Position numbers and translations under genes: made by a program
DNA from: Cronobacter sakazakii
GTDB taxonomy: Bacteria > Pseudomonadota > Gammaproteobacteria > Enterobacterales > Enterobacteriaceae
NCBI RefSeq assembly: GCF_000982825.1
Contig: NZ_CP011047.1
Span: 558,001 to 622,000, forward strand
Direction: 5' to 3'
DNA length: 64,000 bases
In this document: in pieces, positions 1-8,090 of the stretch
How positions within the stretch are numbered: the stretch's first letter is position 1
How the letters are laid out: every line of letters starts with the position of its first letter
The notes under the pieces: model-generated
Databases searched by the model: none
What the model was told of the DNA's origin: nothing
Seen by the model: the letters and a program-made list of their open reading frames with translations, nothing else

Positions 1-796
1 TCGCTTCGACCGTCTCTTTGACGTCATGAACGCGAACGATCTGCGCGCCCTGCATCGCCGCCATCACCGCACAGGCAAGGCTTCCAGGCAAGCGCTGATC
101 GGGTCCGACGTTAAGTAACTGGCCAATCATCGATTTACGCGACATTCCCACCAGCAAAGGCATTCCGAAACGCCGGAATTCTGAAAGCCGGGCGAGAAGC
201 TGGTAATTGTGGGTCAGATTTTTACCGAAACCGAATCCCGGGTCGAGTATGATTTTTTCTTTTGTAATGCCCGCCGCCTCGCAACGGGCGATGTGCTGCT
301 CAAAAAAACGTGTGACGTCGGCAAAGACATCGTCGTAATGCGGTGCCTGCTGCATCGTTTTCGGCTGGCCCTGCATATGCATCAGGCAAACCGGCAATCC
401 GCTCTCTGCCGCCGCCTCAAGCGCGCCCGGCTCTGTCAGCGATCGAATATCGTTAATGATATGCGCCCCGGCACGCGCCGATTCACGGATCACTTCCGGT
501 TTAGAGGTATCGACAGACACCCAGACTTCAAAGCGCTGCGCCAGTGCTTCCACCACCGGTACCACGCGGGAAAGCTCTTCTTCCACGCTCACTTCCGCTG
601 CTCCGGGGCGCGTCGACTCGCCGCCAACATCAATGATGGTCGCACCGGCGTTAATCATCGCGTTCGCGTGTTTCACCGCCTCTGTGAGCGTGTTGTGCTG
701 ACCGCCATCAGAGAAAGAGTCCGGTGTAACATTCAGGATCCCCATAACATGCGGGTGAGAAAGTTCGAGCGTTAAGCCCTGAGCGAAGAGTTTCAT
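1..796 (-). CDS. folP: Dihydropteroate synthase, 3' end cut by window edge
   Basis: Condenses p-aminobenzoate with the pterin pyrophosphate in folate synthesis and is the sulfonamide target. The reverse complement opens MKLFAQG and continues through HVMGILNVTPDSFSDGG, then GGESTRPG, VDTSKPEV and DPGFGFGK, which are the pterin- and pABA-binding loops of the family. About 265 codons are present against 282 in E. coli, so roughly 17 C-terminal residues lie outside the window. I chose the ATG at 796 because AAGGGA sits about 6 bases upstream; an in-frame ATG at 802 overlaps that site and is less likely. It lies downstream of ftsH, separated by a hairpin terminator. Confidence 0.95.
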   Translation of the reverse strand, partial: MKLFAQGLTLELSHPHVMGILNVTPDSFSDGGQHNTLTEAVKHANAMINAGATIIDVGGESTRPGAAEVSVEEELSRVVPVVEALAQRFEVWVSVDTSKPEVIRESARAGAHIINDIRSLTEPGALEAAAESGLPVCLMHMQGQPKTMQQAPHYDDVFADVTRFFEQHIARCEAAGITKEKIILDPGFGFGKNLTHNYQLLARLSEFRRFGMPLLVGMSRKSMIGQLLNVGPDQRLPGSLACAVMAAMQGAQIVRVHDVKETVEA

Positions 797-832
797 TGCC
801 ATTCCCTTATAAACTTGAATGAACGAAAACAG

Positions 833-857
833 AAAACCCCGGACAGGCCGGGGTTTT
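833..857 (-). terminator. Hairpin terminator between ftsH and folP
   Basis: An inverted repeat of AAAACCCCGG and CCGGGGTTTT with a 5-base loop lies just past the ftsH stop. T-runs occur on both sides, so it could act in either direction. It probably attenuates rlmE-ftsH transcription before folP. Confidence 0.75.
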
Positions 858-886
858 AATTAATACAGCGGTGCTACAGCAGGCAA

Positions 887-2830
887 TTATTTATCGCCAA
901 ACTGCTCAGACATGGTGTTGCCCGGGTTCGGCGTACGCGGTTCATCGACCGGACGCGGAGCACGCGGCGTACCGTTGCTGTCAGAGTTATTGTTGGCACC
1001 CGGATCTTCCCAGCCTGCCGGCGGGCGAACATCACGGCGAGCCATCAGATCGTCGATTTGCGGCGCGTCGATGGTTTCATACTTCATCAGCGCGTCTTTC
1101 ATGGCATGCAGGATGTCCATGTTATCGTTCAGGATCTGACGAGCGCGGTTGTAGTTACGTTCAATCAGGGCTTTAACTTCCTGATCGATGATACGCGCTG
1201 TTTCATCTGACATATGCTTGGCTTTCGCCACGCTACGGCCCAGGAATACTTCGCCCTCTTCTTCCGCATACAGCAGCGGACCAAGTTTGTCGGAGAAGCC
1301 CCACTGGGTCACCATGTTACGCGCCAGATTCGTCGCGACTTTAATATCGTTAGACGCACCGGTGGAGACATGCTCCGGCCCGTAGATAATCTCTTCCGCC
1401 AGACGACCGCCGTACAGCGTGGAGATCTGGCTTTCCAGTTTCTGACGGCTGGCGCTGATAGCGTCGCCCTCAGGCAGGAAGAACGTGACGCCAAGCGCGC
1501 GACCGCGCGGGATAATCGTCACTTTATGCACCGGATCGTGCTCCGGCACCAGGCGGCCGATAATCGCATGGCCCGCTTCGTGATAAGCGGTGGATTCTTT
1601 CTGCGCTTCCGTCATCACCATGGAGCGGCGTTCCGCACCCATCATGATTTTGTCTTTCGCTTTCTCGAACTCAACCATTGAAACGACGCGCTTGTTACCG
1701 CGTGCGGCAAACAGCGCCGCTTCGTTGACCAGGTTTGCGAGATCGGCACCGGAGAAGCCAGGGGTACCGCGCGCAATGATTGCCGCGTCGATATCCGGCG
1801 CCAGCGGTACGCGACGCATATGCACTTTGAGAATCTGCTCACGGCCACGCACGTCCGGCAGACCAACCACAACCTGGCGGTCGAAACGGCCTGGACGCAG
1901 CAGCGCAGGGTCAAGCACGTCAGGACGGTTAGTCGCCGCGATGACAATAATGCCTTCGTTGCCTTCAAAACCATCCATCTCAACCAGCATCTGGTTCAGA
2001 GTCTGTTCACGTTCATCGTGACCACCGCCAAGACCCGCGCCGCGCTGACGACCCACCGCATCGATTTCATCGATAAAGATAATGCACGGTGCCGCTTTTT
2101 TAGCTTGCTCGAACATATCGCGAACACGGGACGCGCCCACACCCACGAACATTTCTACGAAGTCAGAACCGGAAATAGTAAAGAACGGCACTTTCGCCTC
2201 GCCCGCGATGGCTTTCGCCAGCAGGGTTTTACCAGTACCCGGCGGGCCGACCATCAGGACGCCCTTCGGAATTTTACCGCCCAGCTTCTGGAAACGGCTC
2301 GGCTCTCGCAGGTATTCCACCAGCTCACCGACTTCCTCTTTCGCTTCGTCACAACCGGCCACGTCAGCGAAAGTGGTTTTAATCTGATCTTCCGTCAGCA
2401 TGCGCGCTTTGCTTTTGCCGAACGACATGGCGCCTTTGCCACCGCCGCCCTGCATCTGACGCATGAAGAATATCCAGACCCCAATCAGCAGCAGCATCGG
2501 GAACCAAGAGATGAAGATAGTGGCCAGCAGGCTCTGCTCTTCAGGCGGTTCACCAACAACTTTTACGTTTTTGGTCAGCAGGTTATCAAGGAGTTTGGGA
2601 TCGTTTACGGGAATATAAGTCGTGTATCGGTTACTATCTTTCTTGGTAACGTTGATTTCACGTCCGTTGATACGCGCTTCGCGAACCTGGTCCTGGTTAA
2701 CTTCTTGCAGGAAGGTAGAGTAATCCACCCTACGGCCACTCGACTCGCTGGGCCCAAAGCTCTGGAATACTGACATCAGCACAACTGCGATGACCAGCCA
2801 GAGTATTAGGTTTTTCGCCATGTCACTCAA
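887..2830 (-). CDS. ftsH: ATP-dependent membrane zinc metalloprotease FtsH
   Basis: Inner-membrane AAA+ protease that degrades misfolded membrane proteins and regulators such as LpxC and sigma-32. Two N-terminal membrane segments flank a periplasmic domain (about residues 5-24 and 98-120). The AAA module follows with Walker A GPPGTGKT (about 195), Walker B IIFIDEIDA and the second region of homology with an arginine finger (RPGRFDR). The peptidase domain carries the zinc motif HEAGH near residue 417. The frame opens with TTG at 2830 (MSDMAKN) behind GAGG; the commonly annotated start is the ATG at 2821, giving 644 residues. It follows rlmE closely, the usual rlmE-ftsH pair. Confidence 0.97.
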   Translation of the reverse strand: MSDMAKNLILWLVIAVVLMSVFQSFGPSESSGRRVDYSTFLQEVNQDQVREARINGREINVTKKDSNRYTTYIPVNDPKLLDNLLTKNVKVVGEPPEEQSLLATIFISWFPMLLLIGVWIFFMRQMQGGGGKGAMSFGKSKARMLTEDQIKTTFADVAGCDEAKEEVGELVEYLREPSRFQKLGGKIPKGVLMVGPPGTGKTLLAKAIAGEAKVPFFTISGSDFVEMFVGVGASRVRDMFEQAKKAAPCIIFIDEIDAVGRQRGAGLGGGHDEREQTLNQMLVEMDGFEGNEGIIVIAATNRPDVLDPALLRPGRFDRQVVVGLPDVRGREQILKVHMRRVPLAPDIDAAIIARGTPGFSGADLANLVNEAALFAARGNKRVVSMVEFEKAKDKIMMGAERRSMVMTEAQKESTAYHEAGHAIIGRLVPEHDPVHKVTIIPRGRALGVTFFLPEGDAISASRQKLESQISTLYGGRLAEEIIYGPEHVSTGASNDIKVATNLARNMVTQWGFSDKLGPLLYAEEEGEVFLGRSVAKAKHMSDETARIIDQEVKALIERNYNRARQILNDNMDILHAMKDALMKYETIDAPQIDDLMARRDVRPPAGWEDPGANNNSDSNGTPRAPRPVDEPRTPNPGNTMSEQFGDK

Positions 2831-2877
2831 GGGATTAACCTCATATTACAACTGTGTTAACAAACAGCGTCAGGGTA

Positions 2878-3507
2878 CTATAGTTTGCGCCCGGTCGCTA
2901 CAATGTACACTTCACGTGAACGGGCACGAGAAGAGTCCGGCTTACGAACTTTAACCTTCGTAAACAGGGAGCGAATTTCCCGCAGGTACTCATCGAAACC
3001 TTCGCCCTGAAACACCTTCACTACAAAACTGCCACCCGGTGCCAGCACATCCCGACACATCTCGAGCGCCAGTTCCACCAGATACATGGCGCGGGGGATA
3101 TCCACAGCCGGAGTCCCGCTCATGTTCGGTGCCATATCTGACATGACAACCTGTACTTTACTGTCACCCACGCGTTCCAGTAACGCCTTCATGACTAATT
3201 CATCACGAAAGTCGCCCTGAAGGAAGTCCACACCAACGATAGGATCCATTGGTAAAAGATCGCAAGCGATAATACGGCCTGCTCCTCCGATTTGCGTGAC
3301 CACATACTGTGACCATCCGCCAGGCGCGGCGCCAAGATCGACAACCGTCATGCCTGGTTTAAAAATCTTGTCACTTTGCTGTATTTCATCAAGTTTAAAC
3401 CAGGCACGGGAACGTAACCCTTTTTTCTGCGCCTGTTGAACATATTTATCGCTAAAGTGTTCCTGAAGCCAGCGACTGGAGCTGGCAGAACGCTTTTTAC
3501 CTGTCAT
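2878..3507 (-). CDS. rlmE: 23S rRNA U2552 2'-O-methyltransferase
   Basis: S-adenosylmethionine-dependent enzyme that methylates U2552 in the A-loop of 23S rRNA late in 50S assembly. The SAM motif DLGAAPGGW is near residue 57. The catalytic K-D-K-E residues are all present at K38, D124, K164 and E199. The ATG at 3507 gives MTGKKRSAS and 209 residues, the E. coli length; an upstream in-frame start adding MECE is unlikely. It is first in the unit with ftsH and diverges from yhbY. Confidence 0.97.
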   Translation of the reverse strand: MTGKKRSASSSRWLQEHFSDKYVQQAQKKGLRSRAWFKLDEIQQSDKIFKPGMTVVDLGAAPGGWSQYVVTQIGGAGRIIACDLLPMDPIVGVDFLQGDFRDELVMKALLERVGDSKVQVVMSDMAPNMSGTPAVDIPRAMYLVELALEMCRDVLAPGGSFVVKVFQGEGFDEYLREIRSLFTKVKVRKPDSSRARSREVYIVATGRKL

Positions 3508-3631
3508 TTCACATTCCATCCGGGTTCATCGTGAGCCGCAGGCTCAAAAACCCACGTTTTGCCATTTGGCGATAATTGGGAGATGGCGGTAGAATGACCC
3601 GTTTTCAATCCCAACGTAAGCAAAAAATACG

Positions 3632-3925
3632 ATGAATCTGAGTACTAAACAAAAACAGCACCTGAAAGGTCTCGCCCATCCGCTCAAGCCGGTGGTTATG
3701 CTTGGCAATAATGGTTTGACCGAAGGGGTACTGGCCGAGATTGAGCAAGCGCTTGAGCACCATGAGTTAATTAAGGTGAAGATCGCCACTGAAGACCGCG
3801 AAACTAAGACCCTGATTGTGGATGCCATCGTACGTGAAACCGGCGCCTGCAATGTACAGGTCATCGGGAAAACGCTGGTGCTCTACCGCCCGTCAAAGGA
3901 ACGTAAAATTTCGCTGCCCCGCTAA
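3632..3925 (+). CDS. yhbY: CRS1/YhbY-type RNA-binding protein
   Basis: A 97-residue single-domain protein of the CRM (CRS1-YhbY) family that associates with pre-50S ribosomal particles. Visible family features are LKGLAHPLKPVVMLGNNGLT, whose GNNGLT loop matches the GxxG RNA-binding loop, and the closing beta strand GKTLVLYRPS. It diverges from rlmE and is followed by a strong terminator. Its exact molecular job is not settled; ribosome assembly is the accepted view. Confidence 0.95.
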   Translation: MNLSTKQKQHLKGLAHPLKPVVMLGNNGLTEGVLAEIEQALEHHELIKVKIATEDRETKTLIVDAIVRETGACNVQVIGKTLVLYRPSKERKISLPR

Positions 3926-4002
3926 GCTGTGGGTTTTGCGAGCGATCGCAGAAGCCGCAAACTACAGGCGAGGGTGCAAAATGCCACGCTCCGTTTGTTG
4001 AT

Positions 4003-4026
4003 AAAAGGCCGCGTAGCGGCCTTTTT
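4003..4026 (+). terminator. Rho-independent terminator after yhbY
   Basis: The stem AAAAGGCCG / CGGCCTTTTT with a short loop and T-run closes the yhbY transcript. It lies in the gap between convergent yhbY and greA, and the A-run on the other side could let it act on greA too. Confidence 0.85.
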
Positions 4027-4145
4027 CCTTTCTTTACAATCTGAACGGCATCGTTGTTATGCCGGTTAAGGTTAATCGCACAAGTCAGTAAATCTGACTA
4101 TCAGGCGCGCCGCTTACCGAAAAAACGGCCGTTCAGAGGCGGGTA

Positions 4146-4622
4146 TTAAAGATAATCGACTTTGATGATTTCAAATTCGACCTGGCCGCCCGGGGTGTTA
4201 ATCGTCACCACGTCGTCCAGCTCTTTACCCACCAGACCGCGCGCGATAGGCGAGTTCACAGAAATAAGATTCTGTTTGAAGTCCGCTTCGTCGTCGCCAA
4301 CGATGCGGTAGGTCAGCTCTTCGTCGGTATCCAGGTTCAGTACCGTCACGGTGGAGCCGAAAATCACGCGGCCATTGTTTGGCATCTTGGTGATATCAAT
4401 CACCTGGGCGTTCGAGAGCTTCGCTTCGATATCTTTAATACGCCCTTCGCAGAACCCCTGCTGCTCGCGAGCGGCATGGTATTCGGCATTCTCTTTCAGA
4501 TCGCCATGCTCGCGGGCTTCGGCGATAGCGGCGATGATTTCCGGGCGACGCACGGATTTCAGAAACTCCAGCTCTTCGCGCAGTTTCTCAGCACCACGTA
4601 AGGTCATCGGAATAGGTTGCAT
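4146..4622 (-). CDS. greA: Transcript cleavage factor GreA
   Basis: Enters the RNA polymerase secondary channel and stimulates cleavage of the backtracked 3' end. The 158 residues match the E. coli length. The N-terminal coiled coil (about 1-75) carries the tip acidic pair in REHGDLKENAEYHAA, which positions magnesium in the active site. The C-terminal globular FKBP-like domain follows. The start MQPIPMTLRGAEKL is unambiguous. The gene diverges from dacB, and its leader carries a terminator-like hairpin at 4716-4752. Confidence 0.97.
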   Translation of the reverse strand: MQPIPMTLRGAEKLREELEFLKSVRRPEIIAAIAEAREHGDLKENAEYHAAREQQGFCEGRIKDIEAKLSNAQVIDITKMPNNGRVIFGSTVTVLNLDTDEELTYRIVGDDEADFKQNLISVNSPIARGLVGKELDDVVTINTPGGQVEFEIIKVDYL

Positions 4623-4715
4623 TTGTTATACCTCTCACTGTCCTGTTAAGAACGGTTCACAGCCCGCTCCGGCTGCACGCCAGCCCGGAAAACCTTCCAG
4701 TCCCGGACGGCAAAC

Positions 4716-4752
4716 AAAAGAAAACTGACCCGGAGACAAAGCCCCAGGTCAG
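4716..4752 (-). ncRNA. Terminator-like hairpin in the greA leader (GraL-like)
   Basis: On the minus strand CTGACCTGG pairs with CCGGGTCAG (one T-G mismatch), and TTTTCTTTTG follows. It lies about 95-130 bases before the greA start. In E. coli the greA leader terminates early to give the short GraL RNAs. Position and shape match, so this is probably the same element; the ends of the RNA are not defined here. Confidence 0.5.
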
Positions 4753-4869
4753 GAACGATTTTGCAATTTGATACGTATTTTACCCTGAAGTTCCCGAAGG
4801 GTCATCGTTTACTTTGCAGGGCGATGCGCCTTAGTATGACGGCACGTTTCCAGCTGTTACCGCGAGATT

Positions 4870-6303
4870 ATGCGATTTTCCAGATTTGCTGTCGGATTGA
4901 CCACCAGTGTAGCCCTGAATGCCAGTGCCGCCAATGTCGAAGAGTATATCAATCAGTTACCCGCCGGCGCGAATCTCGCCCTGATGGTGCAAAAAGTCGG
5001 AGCCAGCTCCCCTGAGATTGATTTTCACAGCCAGCAGATGGCGCTCCCCGCCAGTACGCAAAAAGTGATCACGGCGCTGGCCGCGCTGTTACAGCTCGGC
5101 CCTGACTACCGCTTCACCACAACGCTTGAAAGCCGTGGCGATGTGCGCGACGGCGTGCTTGATGGCGATTTAATCGCGCGTTTCACTGGCGATCCGACCT
5201 TTAAGCGCCAGGATATGCGCAATATGGTGACCGCGCTGAAAAAAGCGGGCGTTCAGCAAATAAAAGGAAACGTGCTGATCGACACCTCCGCTTTCGCAAG
5301 TCATGACAAAGCGCCCGGCTGGCCGTGGAACGACATGACGCAATGCTTCAGCGCCCCGCCGTCAGCCGCCATTGTCGATCGTAATTGCTTTTCGGTATCG
5401 CTCTACAGCGCCCCGCAGGCGGGTGAACCGGCATTTGTACGCATCGCCTCGTATTATCCGGTTAACGTTTACAGCCAGGTAAAAACCCTGCCGCGCGGCT
5501 CGTCGGAGGCGCAGTATTGCGAGCTGGATGTGGTCACGGGCGATCTTAACCGCTATACGCTCACTGGCTGCATGACGCAGCGCGCCGATCCGCTGCCGCT
5601 GGCCTTCGCCATTCAGGATGGCGCAGGCTATGCCGGCGCGATACTGAAAGCGGAGCTGAAACAAGCGGGCATCACTTATAACGGTACGCTGCTACGCCAG
5701 ACGCAACCCAACGAGCCGGGGACGGTTATCGCGAGCCGCCAGTCTCCGCCGCTGCACGATCTCCTGCGCGTGATGCTGAAGAAATCCGACAACATGATCG
5801 CCGACACGGTGTTTCGCACCATCGGGCGTAACTTTTACGGCGTGCCAGGCACCTGGCGGGCGGGTGCGGATGCCGTCCGCCAGATCCTGCGTCAGAAAGC
5901 AGGCGTGGATTTAGGCAATACGATCGTAGTGGATGGTTCCGGCCTGTCGCGCCATAATCTGATAGCCCCCGCGACGATGATGCAGGTGCTGCAATACATC
6001 GCCCGCAACGACAGCCAGCTCAATTTTATCTCTATGCTGCCGCTGGCGGGGCACGACGGGTCGTTGCTGTACCGCGCGGGTCTCCACGAGGCGGGCGTTG
6101 ACGGCAAAGTCTCCGCCAAAACCGGCTCGCTGCAAGGGGTCTATAACCTTGCGGGCTTTATTACCACGGCCAGCGGACAACGCATGGCGTTCGTTCAGTA
6201 TCTTTCCGGCTACGCCGTAGAGCCTGCCAATCAGCGCAACCGCCGTATTCCGCTGGTGCGCTTTGAAAGCCGGCTTTACCGCGACCTCTACCAGAATAAT
6301 TAA
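4870..6303 (+). CDS. dacB: Penicillin-binding protein 4, D-alanyl-D-alanine carboxypeptidase/endopeptidase
   Basis: Periplasmic class C low-molecular-mass PBP that trims and cleaves peptidoglycan cross-links. The signal peptide ends near ASA at residue 21. The three active-site motifs are all present: STQK (nucleophile S62), SDN in LKKSDNMIADT (about 306) and KTG in SAKTGSLQG (about 417). Length is 477 residues, the same as E. coli. Only two bases separate its stop from the pmrA start, so it is probably co-transcribed with the two-component genes. Confidence 0.97.
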   Translation: MRFSRFAVGLTTSVALNASAANVEEYINQLPAGANLALMVQKVGASSPEIDFHSQQMALPASTQKVITALAALLQLGPDYRFTTTLESRGDVRDGVLDGDLIARFTGDPTFKRQDMRNMVTALKKAGVQQIKGNVLIDTSAFASHDKAPGWPWNDMTQCFSAPPSAAIVDRNCFSVSLYSAPQAGEPAFVRIASYYPVNVYSQVKTLPRGSSEAQYCELDVVTGDLNRYTLTGCMTQRADPLPLAFAIQDGAGYAGAILKAELKQAGITYNGTLLRQTQPNEPGTVIASRQSPPLHDLLRVMLKKSDNMIADTVFRTIGRNFYGVPGTWRAGADAVRQILRQKAGVDLGNTIVVDGSGLSRHNLIAPATMMQVLQYIARNDSQLNFISMLPLAGHDGSLLYRAGLHEAGVDGKVSAKTGSLQGVYNLAGFITTASGQRMAFVQYLSGYAVEPANQRNRRIPLVRFESRLYRDLYQNN

Positions 6304-6305
6304 CG

Positions 6306-6968
6306 ATGAAACTGCTGATAGTCGAAGATGATCTGCTGTTACAGGAAGGACTGGCGCTGGCGCTCGGCAACGAGGGCTATGCGCTGGATTGCGCCGCGAA
6401 TGCCGCTGAGGGCGACGCCCTGCTCCAGAGCGGCGAATACAGCCTGATTATTCTCGACTTAGGCTTGCCGGATAAAGACGGCGCCACGCTGCTCAGCCAG
6501 TGGCGCCGAAGCGGTGTGACAACGCCAGTGCTTATTCTTACGGCGCGTGACGCGCTGGCAGATCGCGTAAGCGGGCTTGATGCGGGTGCGGATGATTATC
6601 TGGTTAAACCCTTTGCGCTGGCGGAGCTTCACGCCCGCGCGCGGGCGCTTATCCGCCGTTATCAGGGGCACAGCGATAATCTGTTGCAGCACGACGATAT
6701 CACGCTCAATCTGCAAACCCAGCAGGTACTGCTCCAGGGAATGCCTGTAGAAGTGACGCCCAAAGAGTTCGCGTTACTCACCCGCCTGATGATGCGCATC
6801 GGCCAGACGGTGCACCGCGAAACCCTGCAACAGGACATCTACAGCTGGCAGGACGATCCCAGCTCGAATACGCTTGAAGTGCACATCCACAATCTGCGCC
6901 GTAAGCTCGGTAAAACCCGCATTCGTACCATACGCGGCGTGGGCTACCGGCTGGAGCGGCCATCATGA
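6306..6968 (+). CDS. pmrA: PmrA/BasR-type OmpR-family response regulator
   Basis: Response regulator of a two-component system. The receiver domain (about 1-115) has the acidic pocket E7-D8, phosphoacceptor D51 in LDLGLPDKDG, and the lysine of LVKPF near 101. The OmpR/PhoB winged helix follows, with VTPKEFALL and NTLEVHIHNLRRKLG, the latter very close to BasR of E. coli. In characterised relatives PmrA drives lipid A modification genes and cationic peptide resistance. It sits between dacB (2-base gap) and pmrB (ATGA overlap). The PmrA call rests on receiver and DNA-binding similarity plus the partner kinase; QseB-like regulators are the alternative. Confidence 0.85.
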   Translation: MKLLIVEDDLLLQEGLALALGNEGYALDCAANAAEGDALLQSGEYSLIILDLGLPDKDGATLLSQWRRSGVTTPVLILTARDALADRVSGLDAGADDYLVKPFALAELHARARALIRRYQGHSDNLLQHDDITLNLQTQQVLLQGMPVEVTPKEFALLTRLMMRIGQTVHRETLQQDIYSWQDDPSSNTLEVHIHNLRRKLGKTRIRTIRGVGYRLERPS

Positions 6969-8029
6969 ACAGCATGCGCCGTCGGCTGATGCTGATGCTT
7001 GCGCTGATCCTTCTTTTTTTTCAGCTGATTAGCGTTATCTGGCTGTGGCATGAAAGCCGCGAGCAGATAAGTTTTCTGGTTAATGAAACGCTGTCGGCCA
7101 AATCCCGCACCCATCACGTCGAAAAAGAGATCCGCGAGGCGATTGCCTCGTTGCTAGTGCCATCGCTGGTGATGGTGGGGTTTACCCTCGTTTTTTCATT
7201 CTGGGCGGTCACGTGGATAACCCGTCCGCTCAGTCAGCTTAGCCAGACGCTCACCCGGCGCTCGGCGGATAATCTTTCCCCGGTGCCGGTGGACTCTGCA
7301 ATGGAAGAGATACGTGCGGTAACGCTCTCGCTCAACCAACTCTTTTTACGCCTCGATCACACCATCCAGCAAGAGCGTCTGTTCACGGCAGATGCGGCAC
7401 ATGAACTACGAACACCGCTCGCCGGGATTCGTCTGCATCTGGAACTGATGGAGCAGTCGGGCGTTTCTCAGGCCACACCGCTGCTCGCCCGTATCGATCG
7501 CCTGATGCATACCGTTGAGCAATTACTGATGCTGTCACGCGCAGGCCAGGCGCTGGCGAGCGGGCATTACGAAACGCTGTGCTGGAACGCGGATATTATT
7601 GTGCCGCTGCGTAGCGAACTCGACGAGCTGGCACAACAACGCGCACAGCACATCCTCTGGCCTCACGACGAAGCCACATCGCGTGTGCAGGGCGACGCCG
7701 TGTTGCTGCGGCTGATGCTGCGTAATTTGCTGGAAAACGCCTCGCGTTACAGCCCGGAGCAAAGCTGCATTGTGGTGCAGCTTTCTGCCGAACACGGCGG
7801 AAGTCGTTTGATTGTGATCGATGAAGGGCCAGGCATCCCGCAGGCGCAGCGCGAAGCGATTACCGAGCCTTTCCGGCGGCTCGATCAGCGCTATGGCGGT
7901 AGTGGTCTGGGGCTGAGCATTGTGCAGCGCATCGTGCATTTACACCGTGGCAGGCTGATTCTGGAGGATGGTCCAAAAGGTGGATTGATGGCGTCGTGCT
8001 GGCTACCGGAAGAGATTAACCAGTCATAA
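6965..8029 (+). CDS. pmrB: PmrB/BasS-type sensor histidine kinase
   Basis: Inner-membrane sensor kinase partner of the upstream regulator. Two membrane segments (about 8-28 and 64-84) enclose a short periplasmic loop of roughly 35 residues. That loop contains two ExxE motifs, E30-E33 and E55-E58, like the pair that binds ferric iron in Salmonella PmrB. A HAMP segment follows. The kinase core has the phosphoacceptor H146 in DAAHELRTPL, the N box LLENASRYS and the ATP-lid glycines DEGPGIP and GGSGLGLS. It overlaps pmrA by four bases and ends at a terminator shared with obgE. Confidence 0.88.
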   Translation: MNSMRRRLMLMLALILLFFQLISVIWLWHESREQISFLVNETLSAKSRTHHVEKEIREAIASLLVPSLVMVGFTLVFSFWAVTWITRPLSQLSQTLTRRSADNLSPVPVDSAMEEIRAVTLSLNQLFLRLDHTIQQERLFTADAAHELRTPLAGIRLHLELMEQSGVSQATPLLARIDRLMHTVEQLLMLSRAGQALASGHYETLCWNADIIVPLRSELDELAQQRAQHILWPHDEATSRVQGDAVLLRLMLRNLLENASRYSPEQSCIVVQLSAEHGGSRLIVIDEGPGIPQAQREAITEPFRRLDQRYGGSGLGLSIVQRIVHLHRGRLILEDGPKGGLMASCWLPEEINQS

Positions 8030-8062
8030 TTCGTTGAAAACGCATTGAACGTTGGCACCATT

Positions 8063-8089
8063 AAAAAAGGCCGGTTTCCCGGCCTTTTT
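8063..8089. terminator. Bidirectional terminator between pmrB and obgE
   Basis: AAAAAAGGCCGG, a short TTT loop and CCGGCCTTTTT lie between the convergent ends of pmrB and obgE. A/T runs flank both sides of the stem, so one hairpin can end both transcripts. Confidence 0.88.
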
Positions 8090-8090
8090 A

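Noticed and set aside
209..775. 188-codon plus-strand frame
   Set aside because: Lies antisense to folP, whose conserved motifs are clear on the minus strand; the plus frame shows no family features.
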